DNA of 64,000 nucleotides from Chamaecrista fasciculata (lineage: Eukaryota; Streptophyta; Magnoliopsida; Fabales; Fabaceae). Location of the stretch: the NCBI GenBank assembly GCA_003254925.1, contig QANZ01009662.1, forward strand, positions 1 to 64,000, read 5' to 3'. This document shows positions 43,972 to 55,794 of this stretch, one piece after another. Position numbers and translations under genes: made by a program. Each line of letters starts with the position of its first letter. Within the stretch, counting starts at the first letter, position 1. Under the pieces are notes generated by a model. That model saw nothing but the letters and a program-made list of their open reading frames with translations, had not been told where the DNA came from and did no database searches.

Positions 43972-46008
43972 ATGGACCCATCGGCAGTGCGCACCACTCC
44001 TCCAGTTGAACACGAAGAAGACGATGAGTGGGGTAAAGTGTTTTGCTTGAATTTCGTTGATTTGTTGTGTTTTAGAAGATAGAGACAGGATCAGAAAATT
44101 TATGGTTGCTTTCGGATGTTTTTTTTTCCATTGTTTGGTTTGAATGGGTCGGTGACTTTTATCGGGTTATTAGCTATTGAAAACGACAGGGATTTAATAC
44201 CTAAATTTATTTGTCATATGCCGTAATGTTGATTTTGTGGATATTAAATAGGAATTCGTGTAAATCACATTGCAAAAATGACTGTAGAATTCATTTAAAA
44301 TCTATTTGTTGTAGCTTGTGGGTCTGTCTACAGTGAATTTTTTTCTCTCCTCTGAGGCCCTTGTTCTTCTTTGTCTGTATTTCTGTTCTTTCGATCATAT
44401 CCTTTGGAGTGGCAGGAATGTGTTGTTCAAATTTTAGTTAAGTGCTTAGTTTTGATGTCTCCTTGATTACAATATTGTCAGATGTTTGTCTATTAATAAA
44501 CTAACGGTAGACATGTGAAAAGATAAAACACGTTGGCCTCAATTGACCCATATAGCCCACTTTATAGTGGAAAAGGGCTTTGGTTGTTGTTGTTTGTTGT
44601 ATTGTCAAATGTTTGTCATTGGTATACATGGGAAGTTAAATACTCGTATTTAGGGGTGAAATCATGAATCACACTACCCTAGTATGCGGATATTATCAGT
44701 TGTCATATATTAGATTTGTCTTTTTATTTTCACATTCAGAATTGCATTCTTCATGTCTCAATATGCTCTGAATGTTTTACCATAATATGTGGTACTGTAT
44801 TAGTTACTGTCTTTTTCAGCTGCTATGCTATTTTTTTTCCTTCTGATGGGGAGCTGCTATGCTTTGAAATTGAACAAGAATGAAAACTGAGTATTTTGTT
44901 TCAAGTTTCTGTTAGATGTAAAACATTTTAGGCAAAAGTATTAATTTCGTCCCCAAACTTTACATTTGCTGTCAATTTCGTCCCCAATCTTTCTTTGCTG
45001 TCAAATTCGTCCCCAAACTTTACTCATGCTGTCAATATCGTCCCCAATATTTTTTTGCTGTCAATTTCGTCCCTAATCTTTCACATTTTGGTCAATTTTA
45101 TCCTATGCTCTTACTTTAGCCAAATATTGACGACAAAATCTATGTGGCTAACGATATATAATGTAAAATTGATAGAAAAAGAAACTCAAATCCTAAAAGA
45201 AGTTAGTCAAAGGATAAAATTGACGAAAATGTGAAAGATCGGGGACAAAATTGACAGTTGATGTAAAGTTTGGGGACGAAATTGACAGTAAAAAAAGATT
45301 GGGGATGGAATTGACAGTTTGTGTAAAGTTTGGGGACGAAGTTGACAACAAAAAAAGTTTGGGGACGAAATTGACAGTTGGTGTAAAGTTTGGGGACGAA
45401 ATTAGTACTTTTGCCAACATTTTAACTGTGGTATTTTGCTGACCTGGGATGGCATTGTGGGCTAAATATTTAATTAAATTCTGACTCTCCTTGGTTGTAG
45501 ACACTGATGGATTTGTGATTCCAAGTTTGGAGATTGGAGAATTAGATGAAAGCAGAGCTCGTGCTCCTGACATAGAATCCTCAACTTCTCCTGCACAGGT
45601 CAGTTGTCAGCTGAAGAAATTGTTGTCACTAAAGAGGACCAAAAAGTTAAAAACATGGAGGCCTAATTGATGGAATTTATTGGGCAGATACTCTGTAAGA
45701 TGCTTACTGTATTTTTCTTTTTTGTGTAGGCTAAGAAGGAAGAGAACATCTATCTAGGGCCTCACGGAGCGCCTCCTTCGCAATCAAAGCAGCAAGAGCT
45801 AAATTCTTCAAGCCGAAAGCAGAAGTTCAAGCAGAAACTGAAAGAAGCAGATAAGAAGATTAGTAGCGGGACGGGCAGGGAAAATAAGTTGGATAATCTG
45901 AGAGAGCTTGTGGGTGGTGGTGGGAGAGAAAGTGTGGGCATGGCAAAGGGATCCTCCAAGGACTGGTTAGATCCTCATTGCCATGAATCTCAGTTCGAGA
46001 GGAGGTAA
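43972..46008 (+). CDS. Conserved-looking plant protein of unknown function (145 aa)
   Basis: Three exons with GT..AG borders and consistent phase: 43972-44032, 45501-45598, 45730-46008, totalling 438 nt. The protein starts MDPSAVRTTPPVEHEEDDEW, then DTDGFVIPSLEIGEL, a serine-rich linker, EENIYLGPHGAPPSQ, a lysine-rich helix (KQKFKQKLKEADKKI), SGTGRENKLDNLRELVGGG and a basic end, HESQFERR. It is hydrophilic with no membrane segment. I recognise the motif order as that of a small plant-conserved protein but know no function. The start is chosen because the frame continues exactly across both introns. The first intron (about 1.5 kb) holds a MULE MITE. Confidence 0.78.
44931..45415. mobile_element. 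MULE-type MITE in intron 1, 9-bp TSD AACATTTTA
   Basis: The ends GGCAAAAGTATTAATTTCG and, inverted, GGCAAAAGTACTAATTTCG are flanked by the perfect duplication AACATTTTA (44922-44930 and 45416-45424). It is a sister copy of 31451-31949, with the same tandem GGGGACGAAATTGACA units in its arms. It ends about 85 bp before the exon 2 acceptor. Confidence 0.92.
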
Positions 46009-46499
46009 TATAATGCGCAGATCAGAGGTATAATCAGTTTATTGAGATATTCTTGAACAAGTTTATCTTTCTTTATCGCCATTGTGTTGTAGAGTTTGAT
46101 GATGCATTTCAGGCATAAGCTTCGGAAGTCATGTATTCTGACAGTAATTTTATCTCTTTACCTTCTAGTAATACTTGAAGGTCTTGTTATTGCCCTGAAT
46201 ATTTACATTGAAGCAGTCTGTGCGAATAATCTTATGTTTGTCTATGATAAAGTTGGTTATTTCTTAAAGCATTTTTATCTTTTCTAATGTGGGTACTCAA
46301 TTTATCTATCTGACAATTTGTGAGTTGTGACAATATCACAACATATCATTGGTGATTGAATTTGAACTCTTGACTTGCTGAAAGAATATAAATGAAAATG
46401 AATTTGGATGATGCTACAAACATATTGTTTTATATTACATAAAGGAATGCATTTATCTACAACTTCCAGTCTTATTTAAGATGTGCACTATGATAGTAA
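46009..46499. other. 3'UTR of the 145-aa gene and intergenic spacer
   Basis: AT-rich sequence following the stop codon. The 63-codon frame at 46096 has a hydrophobic stretch but no support as a gene. Convergent transcription with the P450 locus places both 3' ends here. Confidence 0.45.
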
Positions 46500-46930
46500 G
46501 GAAAAGGAATCATAAACAAGCCATTCTCACAAACACTTTCCACTATAGATCTCCCAATCAAAATGGTACAGCAAATAAGCAAGAGGAAGCTGCTCCACAT
46601 TAGCCACCCCAAAAACTATGCCTGGACAAATTCTCTTCCCTGCACCAAAAGGAGTGAACTCAAAGTTAAAACCTTTATAATCAATTGAAGAATTCAGAAA
46701 ACCTCTGTGGTTGAAACTCCTCTGTCTTATCCCCAATAATTGGGGTCTCTTCCTATAGCCCATGCATTCACAAGAATATGGGTTTTGGGTGGTATTGTGT
46801 AACCATTAATCTCAACACTCTCAGAGCTCTCTCTTGGGTTTTGGGTGGTCTCATAGTTTCCTTCAGCACAGCTTTGAGGTATTTGAGGTTGTCAATGTCC
46901 TTTTCGTTGATATTTCCTTGCTCTCCAAAG
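46500..46930 (-). pseudogene. Truncated P450 exon 2 copy
   Basis: The minus strand shows a partial copy of the P450 second exon: FLNSSIDYKGFNFEFTPFGAG and KRICPGIVFG with the heme cysteine still present, then YLLYHFDWE. Upstream, the K-helix region is disordered by deletions and frame slips (the ETMR segment is not preserved), and an early stop follows the WEIYSG segment. It is highly similar to 47655-48215, so it is a local duplicate. The copy ends abruptly near 46930. Confidence 0.85.
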
Positions 46931-47654
46931 TTTTGAACAAATATATCACTAAAATTGGTTAAATATTCAAATTTGGTGATTGAATTTGAAGTTTTGAACT
47001 GTTTTGACTTGCTGAAAAAGTTTATATGATACTATTGTAATTCTACATTTTTCGTTTTGCTTCTCTTAGTTCCAAGGTTTTAAAAATAAGATCAGATATT
47101 GAACCGGTTGAGGTAATGGTTTAATGGTTCAACCTGAGGTCGAACCGGTGACAAACAAATAAATTAAAAATAATAATAAAAAGTTTAAATATGACAAAAT
47201 TCTAATTCAAATTGTTATAATTAGATTACAAAATACAATTATAATATTAACATATAAATATAAATTTCATAAATTAACATGATCAATATAAATATAGTTG
47301 ATTTTTATCATATATTGATATTCATCAATATTAAAATCATCAAGTAACATTTTATTTATTTTCTTTGCCAAATTTAAATTCATAATCAACATTTTCTAAC
47401 ATTTGACCCATAAGTATAAAGAAGAAAAAAAGTTAAAAAAGAAAATAAAAAATCCAAATAGGCCGATTCACCACCGGTTTTGGTTCATTTTATCGGGTTT
47501 TGACATGTTCTCTCGGTTATTGACCGATTTTTTAACTAGGGAGTTTTGTAAGTGACTTGGACCAGACCACTTGCAGATTCCAAGTTTGGTTTTCTGAACA
47601 TTGATCAGTTCCTTATGGCCTTTATACTGTCTTATTCAAGACCTCCTGAATGAA
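46931..47654. other. Spacer with an AACCGG-rich hAT-like fragment
   Basis: From about 47070 to 47545, GAACCGGTTGAGG-type words at the left and inverted ACCGGTTTTGG-type words at the right flank an AT-rich core, as in the hAT elements at 9454 and 51222. No clean target duplication could be fixed. No coding sequence. Confidence 0.5.
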
Positions 47655-50583
47655 TCATTTGTGATGATAAGGAAAAGAAATCACAAACAAGTCCTTCTGA
47701 CGAACACTTCCACTGAAAAGCTCCCAATCAAAATGGTACAACAAATGAGCAAGAGGAAGCTCCACATCAGCCACACCAAATGCCATGCCTGGACAAATTC
47801 TCTTGCCTGCACCAAAAGGAATGAACTCAAAATTGAAACCTTTATAATCAATTGAAGAATTCAGAAATCTCTCTGGTTGAAAATCCTCAGCATTATTCCA
47901 AAGATTGGGGTCTCTTCCTATTGCCCATGCATTCACAAGAATTTGGGTTTTGGGAGGCACTGTGTATCCATTAATCTCACACATTTCTGAGTTCTCTCTT
48001 GGGATTAACAATGGCAGAGGAGGGTGTAGCCTCATTGTCTCCTTCATCACAGCTTTGAGGAATTTGAGGCTGTCAAAATTAATGTCTTTTTCATTATTAA
48101 AGGATTGTCTTACTTCATCTTGTGCCCTTTTAAGGAGTGTTGGGTTTTGGAGAAGCTCTAACATGGCGTATTGTAAGAGTGACACTGATGTCTCTATTCC
48201 ACCAACGAACATGTCCTGTTGTGGGCAATAGATGAATTAATGAACTTCATGAGCACTACTATATAGGCAAAAAAATTATTTTTGTATAATTTTAAAATTT
48301 TCTTTTATTTTTCAAAACTTAAAAATTTTCTGTGCAATGATTAAAGTAGTTCGGGAAAAAAAAATTAATTATACATTTTAGCCTAATTTTAAACATAAAT
48401 AACATATAAAAGGTATTAGAAAGTTTCTAGCTGAGTATATAATTTTCTAGCGTGAATTAATGATTTTATATCAAAACAATTGATATATATATATATTTCA
48501 ATTTAGTATCTCAAAAATATAATCATATTATATATATGATTTTGTTCATGAAAGTTTTAATTAAAATTAATTCAATCTTTTTGTTAAGGATATCATCAAT
48601 TGAACCATAATGACAAATCTAATGTAATTTCAAATTTTGCTAAAATTACAACAAAATATAAGTGTTGAAAACTTATATTTGTTGTTAAATTGTATTCATA
48701 TTTGATCAAATGTTCAAATTGGTTTCAAATGTATGTCCTTAAATTTATTTTGCTCCTAAATATTTCAAAAGTTTCATATCGGGTTTAAATGATTTCATTT
48801 AGTATCATTTTGGTCCCAAACTATTAAATATGGTCATATTTCTCTTGTTTCTAGTTCAAATGTGACAAGCTCAGAGTTATATGTTTATTTTGACGAATGC
48901 TTTCTCTATCTAATTTGGTCGTTAGCAAACGATGTCACATCAGATCCTAAAAATGGACTGCTCATTTTCCCAATCAAACAAATGAAGATGTTCATATCTC
49001 TCACGTTTCAAGTTCAAATGCAATGAGTTCTGAGTTACAGATTACTTTTAACGAGTCATTTTTCTATCTTGTTGGGATCGTCAACAAATAAAGTCAAATC
49101 GGACTTGAAAGTGAGTTTGCGACCAAAAAGTAAAAAAAAACTCATGAAAATTGGTCTCAAACCCACTTTCAGACTCAATTCGCACATCTTTTGTTGACAG
49201 TCCTAGTTGGGGGTAAAAAACTTATTAAGAGAAACTTGTAGTTCTGAACTCGTCGCATTTGGACTTTAGACGAGAAAGATATATAACTAACTTCAATTGT
49301 TTGACAGTGAAACAGGCGATCCACTTTCAAAACCCGATTTGACTTTATTTTCTGACAACCCTATTTAGATAGAGAAAGTACTAGTAAAAACAACAATACA
49401 TAACTCTAGACTCATCACGTTTGAATTTGAAATGACAGAGATATGATCATATTCAGTAGTTTGTGACTAAAATAAAATTAAATAAAAACGTTTAGGACTA
49501 GTATAAAACTTCTAAGACATATAGGACCAAAATGAACTCGGGAATAGATATTTAGAATCAATTTGAACATATCACCTTAATATTTTAACAAAAGAATCAA
49601 GTTAATTGTAAATTGTAATTCCATATTTCATGGACTAAAAGTTTAAATGCTAAGATTACCAAAATGACAGCTTTGACGTTGTGGATTGAGAAGCCAAACT
49701 CAGCAGAGCCACTCTCATTTCTCATTTTCAAAAGAGTATACAAAAGACCCTCTGTTTCTGTTTCTGCTTCTGCTTCATCTTCATCTTTATTCATCGCCGC
49801 CTCCACGATTCTCTCAAGAACCACCTCACATCTCCGATGAAGCCTCTTGAATCTCCTTCTCTCTCCGGCGATCACGTGAAGCCACTTCCTCGTCGGAAAC
49901 AGATCGCTAATCCCAAGTCCTCCTGCCACCTTTAGGATTTCCTTCACAATGGAAACAAACTCATCTTCATCCTTACATTCATCCCCCAAAACTGCCTTCG
50001 CCGTGATCCCCATCATCAAGGAGTATATTTTCTCACTCAGGTTTATTGCACACAAACTGTTTGTAGAAATGCCTCTTACAAATTTAGCTACTTCTGCTTC
50101 CCTTATGGATTGGTATGACCTCACTTTTTTCAAACTTAGGAGTTGGAGTGAACAGATTTTCCTTAGATTTCTCCAATACTGTCCATATGGGGCAAACCCC
50201 ATGTCAGTGCGATTGTAAAGTAGTATCTCTGCACTCAGATAATGGGGTCTGTCTGCAAAAATGACATCATGGGTTTTCAACACTTGTTTTGCTACTTCAG
50301 GTGAAGAAACCACCATGGTTGATCTTTCACCCAGCTTTATGTGCATCAGAGGGCCATGTTTTTTGGCTAAGTCTCTTAGAAGGTAATAAGGTGCATTATT
50401 ATAGCCAACAAGGTGGTGTAAGCTTCCTAGAAGAGGAAGATTCCATGGCCCTGGAGGAAGGTTATTATTCTTAGTTGTTGTTCTGTTTTGGGCTCTGAAT
50501 AAGATTTTGAGTGTTGTGAAGAGAAGGAAACTCAGTGGGATGAAAGTGATGGAGAAGGATGACAAGAACTGATGAAGATCCAT
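47655..50583 (-). CDS. Cytochrome P450, CYP71-clan (CYP71D-like)
   Basis: ER-anchored heme monooxygenase; substrate not predictable, but CYP71 enzymes often oxidise terpenoids, alkaloids or phenolics. Two exons: 50583-49660 and 48215-47655 (donor GTAATC, acceptor ..CAACAG), 494 aa. The N-terminal anchor is at about 10-28, and the hinge LPPGPWNLPLLG at 42-53. The C-helix WRNLRK is at 137-142, the oxygen-binding helix GGIETS at 313-318, the K-helix E367-x-x-R370, PERF at 422-425, and the heme loop PFGAGKRICPG with Cys449. The single intron is at the usual A-type position, before the I-helix. Compared with the family, the C-terminal part after HFDWEL is short by roughly 13-15 residues, in the region of the last substrate-recognition loop. 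All catalytic motifs are intact, so it may be functional, but that gap makes this uncertain. Confidence 0.9.
48707..49578. repeat. Foldback repeat filling most of the P450 intron
   Basis: The intron (48216-49659) contains an imperfect palindrome: ATGTTCAAATTGG at the left and CAATTTGAACATAT at the right, with further inverted pairs such as TCATATTTCTCTTG / GAGATATGATCATA and ACATCAGATCC / AACCCGATTTGAC. It is the same old family as 34177-34731. No clear target duplication. Confidence 0.6.
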
Positions 50584-50640
50584 GATGAGGCACAGACAGT
50601 TTAAGGTTAGTATTACAATTTTTTGATAATCACTGGCATG

Positions 50641-50649
50641 ATATTTATA
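50641..50649 (-). promoter_or_regulatory. Candidate TATA box of the P450 gene
   Basis: TATAAATAT on the minus strand, about 58 bp above the start codon, which would give a 5'UTR of roughly 30 nt. The placement is good for a plant TATA promoter. Sequence-only evidence. Confidence 0.5.
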
Positions 50650-50703
50650 AGCATTTTTGAGGATCTTCTTTGTGGGGCGGAGAAAGAAATAAGATATCTT
50701 TTA

Positions 50704-50972
50704 GGTCAAAGTATACTTTAGTCTCATATCTTTTGTTCAGATCTCAATTTGGTCTCGTATCTTTTTTTGTTGCACTTTCGGTCTCATATCTTTTATTTAG
50801 GTTGTAGATTTGGTCTTATATCTTTTTGTCCGGTTGCATAATTTGTAACAAAAAGGATATGGAACCAATTGTGCGTCTGACCAAAAGATATGAGACCAAA
50901 TGTGTAGAAAAAAAGATAGGGACCAAATTGAGACTTGAGTAAAAGATATGAGACCAAAAATACACTTTGGTT
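50704..50972. mobile_element. MULE-type foldback MITE upstream of the P450
   Basis: The ends GGTCAAAGTATACTTTAGTC and, inverted, ACCAAAGTGTATTTTTGGTC enclose TATCTTTTGTTCAG-type repeats in both orientations. The flanking 9-mers match poorly (about 6 of 9). It starts about 55 bp above the candidate TATA box, so it forms the upstream promoter of the P450. Confidence 0.65.
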
Positions 50973-51213
50973 CTCTTCTAAGTGCATGAATTTTGTTTGA
51001 TGGTTGATAGTATAATATATATATATATATATATATGTACAAGTTGGTACATGAAAATTGAAATATATGAGTTTGACAATTTAATTTACACAATTGTAGA
51101 ATCAATTTTTAAGGTCCTTTCATCCCTTAAAATGGACTTCTATAAAATAAGTTGAAGAGAATAAAAAGTATTGACTTTGTGACTCTTAAACTATTGATTG
51201 TTCCACTTTTATA
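50973..51213. other. Spacer with AT microsatellite
   Basis: An (AT)n tract lies at about 51015-51036. Nothing else is recognised. Confidence 0.4.
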
Positions 51214-51397
51214 CTTTGTATCAGTGTTGTCATAACCGAACCGGACAAAGACTCGGATAAGTGTTTGGTTCACGGTTTGGTTGGTTAAACCGGTCGAGCC
51301 ATCGGTCGGACCAGATGATGCAATAAATAATTATTTTTAATATATTAAATATAAACCCTCTATATTTTTTTTATTGGGGGTCTAAGAAATGCATTTA

Positions 51398-52777
51398 TGG
51401 TGTGTTTGGTTTAACAATATAAACTCATTACAATTTCATTATCCCCATTTTCATTACATAACTTAAGCTACAGTGCTATATGGGTGTTTGTTTTCCAATT
51501 ATAAAGTCATTACAAAAATATCGCTTCATTACAAACTCATTTCATTACATATTTCATATCCAATTACTAACATACCCCTACTCAAATACCTATAATTACC
51601 TATACTCTAATACAAATATAAAAAAACTATTTAGCAAAATAGTAATTTTCAATACCCTCATTTATTACACTTACAACTTTCTCTCTCCACTCATCATTTT
51701 TTCTTTTTTCTTCCTCTTTTTCTTATTCACACCCTCTCTCTCTCACATATATATTTTATAATTATAATATATATATATACATTTCGGCAAAAAATATATA
51801 TATATATACATATTATAATAATATAATGTGTATATATATTTTAATATATATATATATGCCACACACTCACGTATTCATATATATAATATAATAATATATA
51901 AATATTTTTTATTTTATAAATATATTATATTATACTATATATAATTTATAATTTATATTAATTTAAAATAAAATAATTCAACTCATGTTATTTACATTTT
52001 AGTCCATGATATAAAATATATAATTCAGACGCCAAAAATATACATTTTGGTCTCTCCTCCAGTATATATATGGGTATACGAGAGAGGCAGATAGTGGAAG
52101 AAGAGTGGATGGTGCGATGTGCTCATGCGTGAAGATCAACGGTCATATTATTACCCGCAAAAAGACAAACCGTTTTGATTAATATATAATTTTTGGTCCC
52201 ACATTTTTTTCGTGGATAACATTTTGGTCCTTCAATTTATTTTTTGGAGGAAAGTTTGCAATATAGAAATCCAATCGTTGATGAATGCAATTTTTTACAG
52301 GTCAAGAGATATATTTCACTTTCGTAAAGACCAATTCGTTCAATTTATATAAAATCATAGACCAAATGGTAGGTTTTTAAAAATTTTCATGTTATTTACA
52401 TTTTAGTCCTTTCATTTCATTACATAATACTACTCCAACTTTCATTACAAATATTCACATCTAGCACAAATTCCGAGACAATTTCATTACCATTTCATTT
52501 CATAACCACCACAACCAAAAAGTCAAAATATTATTTTTTTATTTCTATCTATTTCCATTATCAATTATCAATTCTACCCCTATACAATTTTAAAAAACCC
52601 ATTTATTTATTTCAACCAACCACAATCATTACATACCCTTTTTCATAATTTCACATCCTATTTTATTCATTACATCTCAAACTAATCCAAACACCATTTT
52701 CATTACATAATTTTCTCATTACCATTTCATTACATAAAATCATCATTTCATTACCTACTTCTAATCCAAACACACCC
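51398..52777. mobile_element. Tourist-like element B (lacks the Pack-MULE)
   Basis: The ends TGGTGTGTTTGGTTTAAC and, inverted, GGGTGTGTTTGGATTAGAAG are flanked by TTA on both sides (51395-51397 and 52778-52780). The interior shares long stretches with element A at 10512-13045, such as ATTACCTATACT(C)TAATAC and AAAATAGTAATTTT, and the CTCTCT tract after TTTATTACACTT. The corresponding site, at about 51617-51627, has no Pack-MULE. Confidence 0.75.
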
Positions 52778-53058
52778 TTAATCTATTAATAAATACATAT
52801 TTTTTATGCAAATAATATAACTTTTCTCTCACAACTAGAGATCATGGACTAACTATTTTTTCAAGATAAGTAAATGGACTAAATGCATCTTAAACAAGAT
52901 TCCATAAGTCATAAACTCATAATAATCAAATTCAACATTTCAACTCTCAAGTTTCAACTTTCAAGTCCAATACACATAATTTTAAAGTTCAAAAGTACAA
53001 ATTCATAGTTCAAAATCTAAAAGCAAACAAGATTACATGATTTCTCAAATTTCAATTT

Positions 53059-55647
53059 TCAAGACTTGTTAAACTCAGGAGGATCTTGATCAAACCAAGC
53101 ATGAAGTTCTTGATAATCATCACTTTCACTATAACTTGTCGAATGTTCAAGAGGAAATGAGTCCAAATTGTGCTCTCTTTGACTTGGTTGTGCATTATTA
53201 GTCTCATGGACATTATCTTCATCACCACAACAAACAAAATAAACCATAGAGAAAATTATAAGATTATATACAAACAAAACTACCATGAACACATATTATG
53301 TAAAACATTATCTTACCTTCCTCAATTGGAATTTTCAGCAGTGCTTCTTGAGAATAGATCATATCTTCTGACTCATCATAAACAAGGAATGAAGTAGTAT
53401 CTTCATCTGTGATCCAAAATTCAATATTTTCTATACTTGAATAATCAATTGGATCCAAGTTGCTCCTTTTGTTAGCAGCACTGAAAGTCAAAATAATCAA
53501 TGAGAATTAAATATTAAATCAACACAAAGTCATAATTTAATTATTATGACAACAAACAAAATTTACTACTTGAATAAGACATACCAATTTTTCAATCGCA
53601 AATTATAATGAATATAAACAAGATCATTCAATCTTTGATGCTCCAATTTATTCCTTTTCTTGGTATGGATTCTTTCAAATACACTCCAGTTTCTTTCACA
53701 GCTAGATGAAGATGCAGTTTGACTCAAAAGACGAATAGCTATCTTTTGAACATTTGGAGAAATATAACCAAAGGTTTTCCACCAATCATCTGTCATTATG
53801 AATCAAAATCAAATACTATGATTTCAATTACTAATAAGAAAACATATTAACATAAAGTATATTCAAAACGTAAAGAATATTACCTGGCTTCATTTTAGTT
53901 GAAGCTTCAATAGCTAGGTCACTTTTAAAGACGTCTTTCATATCTCTATAAATCATACTTTCATTCACAAAGTCGGTCTTGCCAGAAGGAACTATGTTGT
54001 TCAAAATCCCAAGGAATCCATGCATAACCTCTGACTTCTTAGAAAAGTGTTCCTGGTCATAATAAAATACTGGATTCAAAAGATATGAAGCAGCATGAAT
54101 ATCTTTTCGAAGTTGCCTATCCCACCGTTGCTTTATAATCTTAGTATAAGGATTATACAAAGACTTTTTATTCCTGAAGACATTCTTGATGGTTTTTCTT
54201 GCTCTATACATGCCATCATACACATAGCCCAATGAAGGCCTATTATCAGCATCAACAATTCGTAACAAGCGTACAAGAGGTGCCACAATTTGAACAACAA
54301 TTCTACAGTCATTTTAAAATTTGTTGTCTAACACAATAGCAATAACATCCTTTCCCTTTGGGTCTCTAGAGTATCTAGAATCTGTAAAAGTCTTACTAGT
54401 CACCAAGGCTTGCAAGTCATGTTTATGCTCATGAATACTTTTCAATGCAATGAATGTAGTTGCAAATCGTGTTGGTCCAGGACGTATGATTTATTTCCAT
54501 CCATCTCTTTTCCTTAACCAAGGTAACAAATATCCATGATTGTAAACAAATTTTGTTATCTTTGATGCACGTGTGGCTAGGCTACTCACGAATCCCATCT
54601 TGCCAATGTCTCCTAAAATCGTTCAAACAATGGGCAGCACAAGGAGACCAAAATATAGAAGGAAACTTGTCATTTAACATTCTTCCAGCAGCTTTATAAT
54701 TTGCTGCATTATCAGTCATAAAGTGTACAACATTACTTGCCCCAACAAATTCAACAGCTCAACAAACAAGTTACAAAGTGTTACCGCATCTTTAGCAACA
54801 TCAGAAGCATCAACAGATTTAACGAAAATAATTCCTCGAGGGCAATAGACAAGAAAATTGATTAATTGCCTATTATTTCTATCTTGCCAACCATCAGCCA
54901 TGATAGTACAACCAGTTTCAGACCAACTACCACGAATAGCATCAACCAACAAGGTAACCTCCATTTTCATATCAAGTAAAACATTGGTTCGTAAAGCATG
55001 ATAAGTTGGACCTTTATATCCATAACCAATGCTAGCAATAACATCTATCATTTCCTGATAATAAACTGAATTAGCAACATTCATAGGAATGCAATTATCA
55101 TATAAAAACCTGCCAATGGCCAAATCAACTCTTCTCACAGCTTCTTTTCCTGCCATTGAAAATCTGATTGATGGTTGAGCTCCAACTTGGTGCAAAAAAA
55201 TTGCTTCCATCTTCAGTTGATTTTCTTTTGATCCCACCTTGACTAGAACTGATGGCTGCAGATTGAGTAATATGTTGTACTGGAGGTTGCACTTCTGATG
55301 AGGCAACATTATCTTCTAAAACTTGCATATCTTGCAAGTCATTTTGACCCTTATTTTTCCTCTCATCAATTTCTTTCAAATTTTGTTGCATCTTGTATCA
55401 AACATCATAAGGCACTTTCTTACATCCTACTGCATCTCCCTTTTTTCCAGCAAGATGTTGTTTTATTCTATGTATTCCTCCACCCTTAAATTGTTTCTCA
55501 CAATACATTCATTTCCAAAATTTTTTCCCATTTGGATCAATCATCTCAATGCAATAATCCCAAGTAGGATCTGCTCTTCCCCGGACAGATTAGGTAGATG
55601 GTGTAGATGCAATTGACTGTTGTACAGATGAAGCGGATGTAGCCATT
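53059..55647 (-). pseudogene. hAT transposase, BED finger type, with stops
   Basis: Minus strand from the ATG at 55647. An N-terminal BED zinc finger (WDYCIEMIDPNGKKFWK to GGGIHRIKQHLAG, about 55420-55570) has its first metal-binding cysteine codon position replaced by a stop (TGA), and another stop precedes it. Next is a DUF659-type region (SWSETGCTIMADGWQDRNN, about 54870-54925), then SLYNPYTKIIKQRWDRQL, and the hAT C-terminal dimerisation region FGYISPNVQKIAIRLLSQTA and CERNWSVFERIHTKKRNKL (about 53590-53770). An acidic tail follows after a possible intron (about 53500-53565). Frame slips occur near 55125 and 54300-54700. It cannot give a complete protein. Confidence 0.85.
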
Positions 55648-55794
55648 GTAATGTAATCTGTTATACTATTTCAAATTTCATTCCTCCATGCAATCGTAGT
55701 ACAAATTCATTCAATTTTATAGCCCATCCCACTTAAATCTCAAGTATCTGACATACCCTCCCCTCAAAGCCTTTCTAAGCATGCAAGGTAACAT

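Noticed and set aside
51762..51965. Matrix attachment or origin-like AT island
   Set aside because: It is a TATATA simple sequence inside a Tourist-like element; no further evidence of function.
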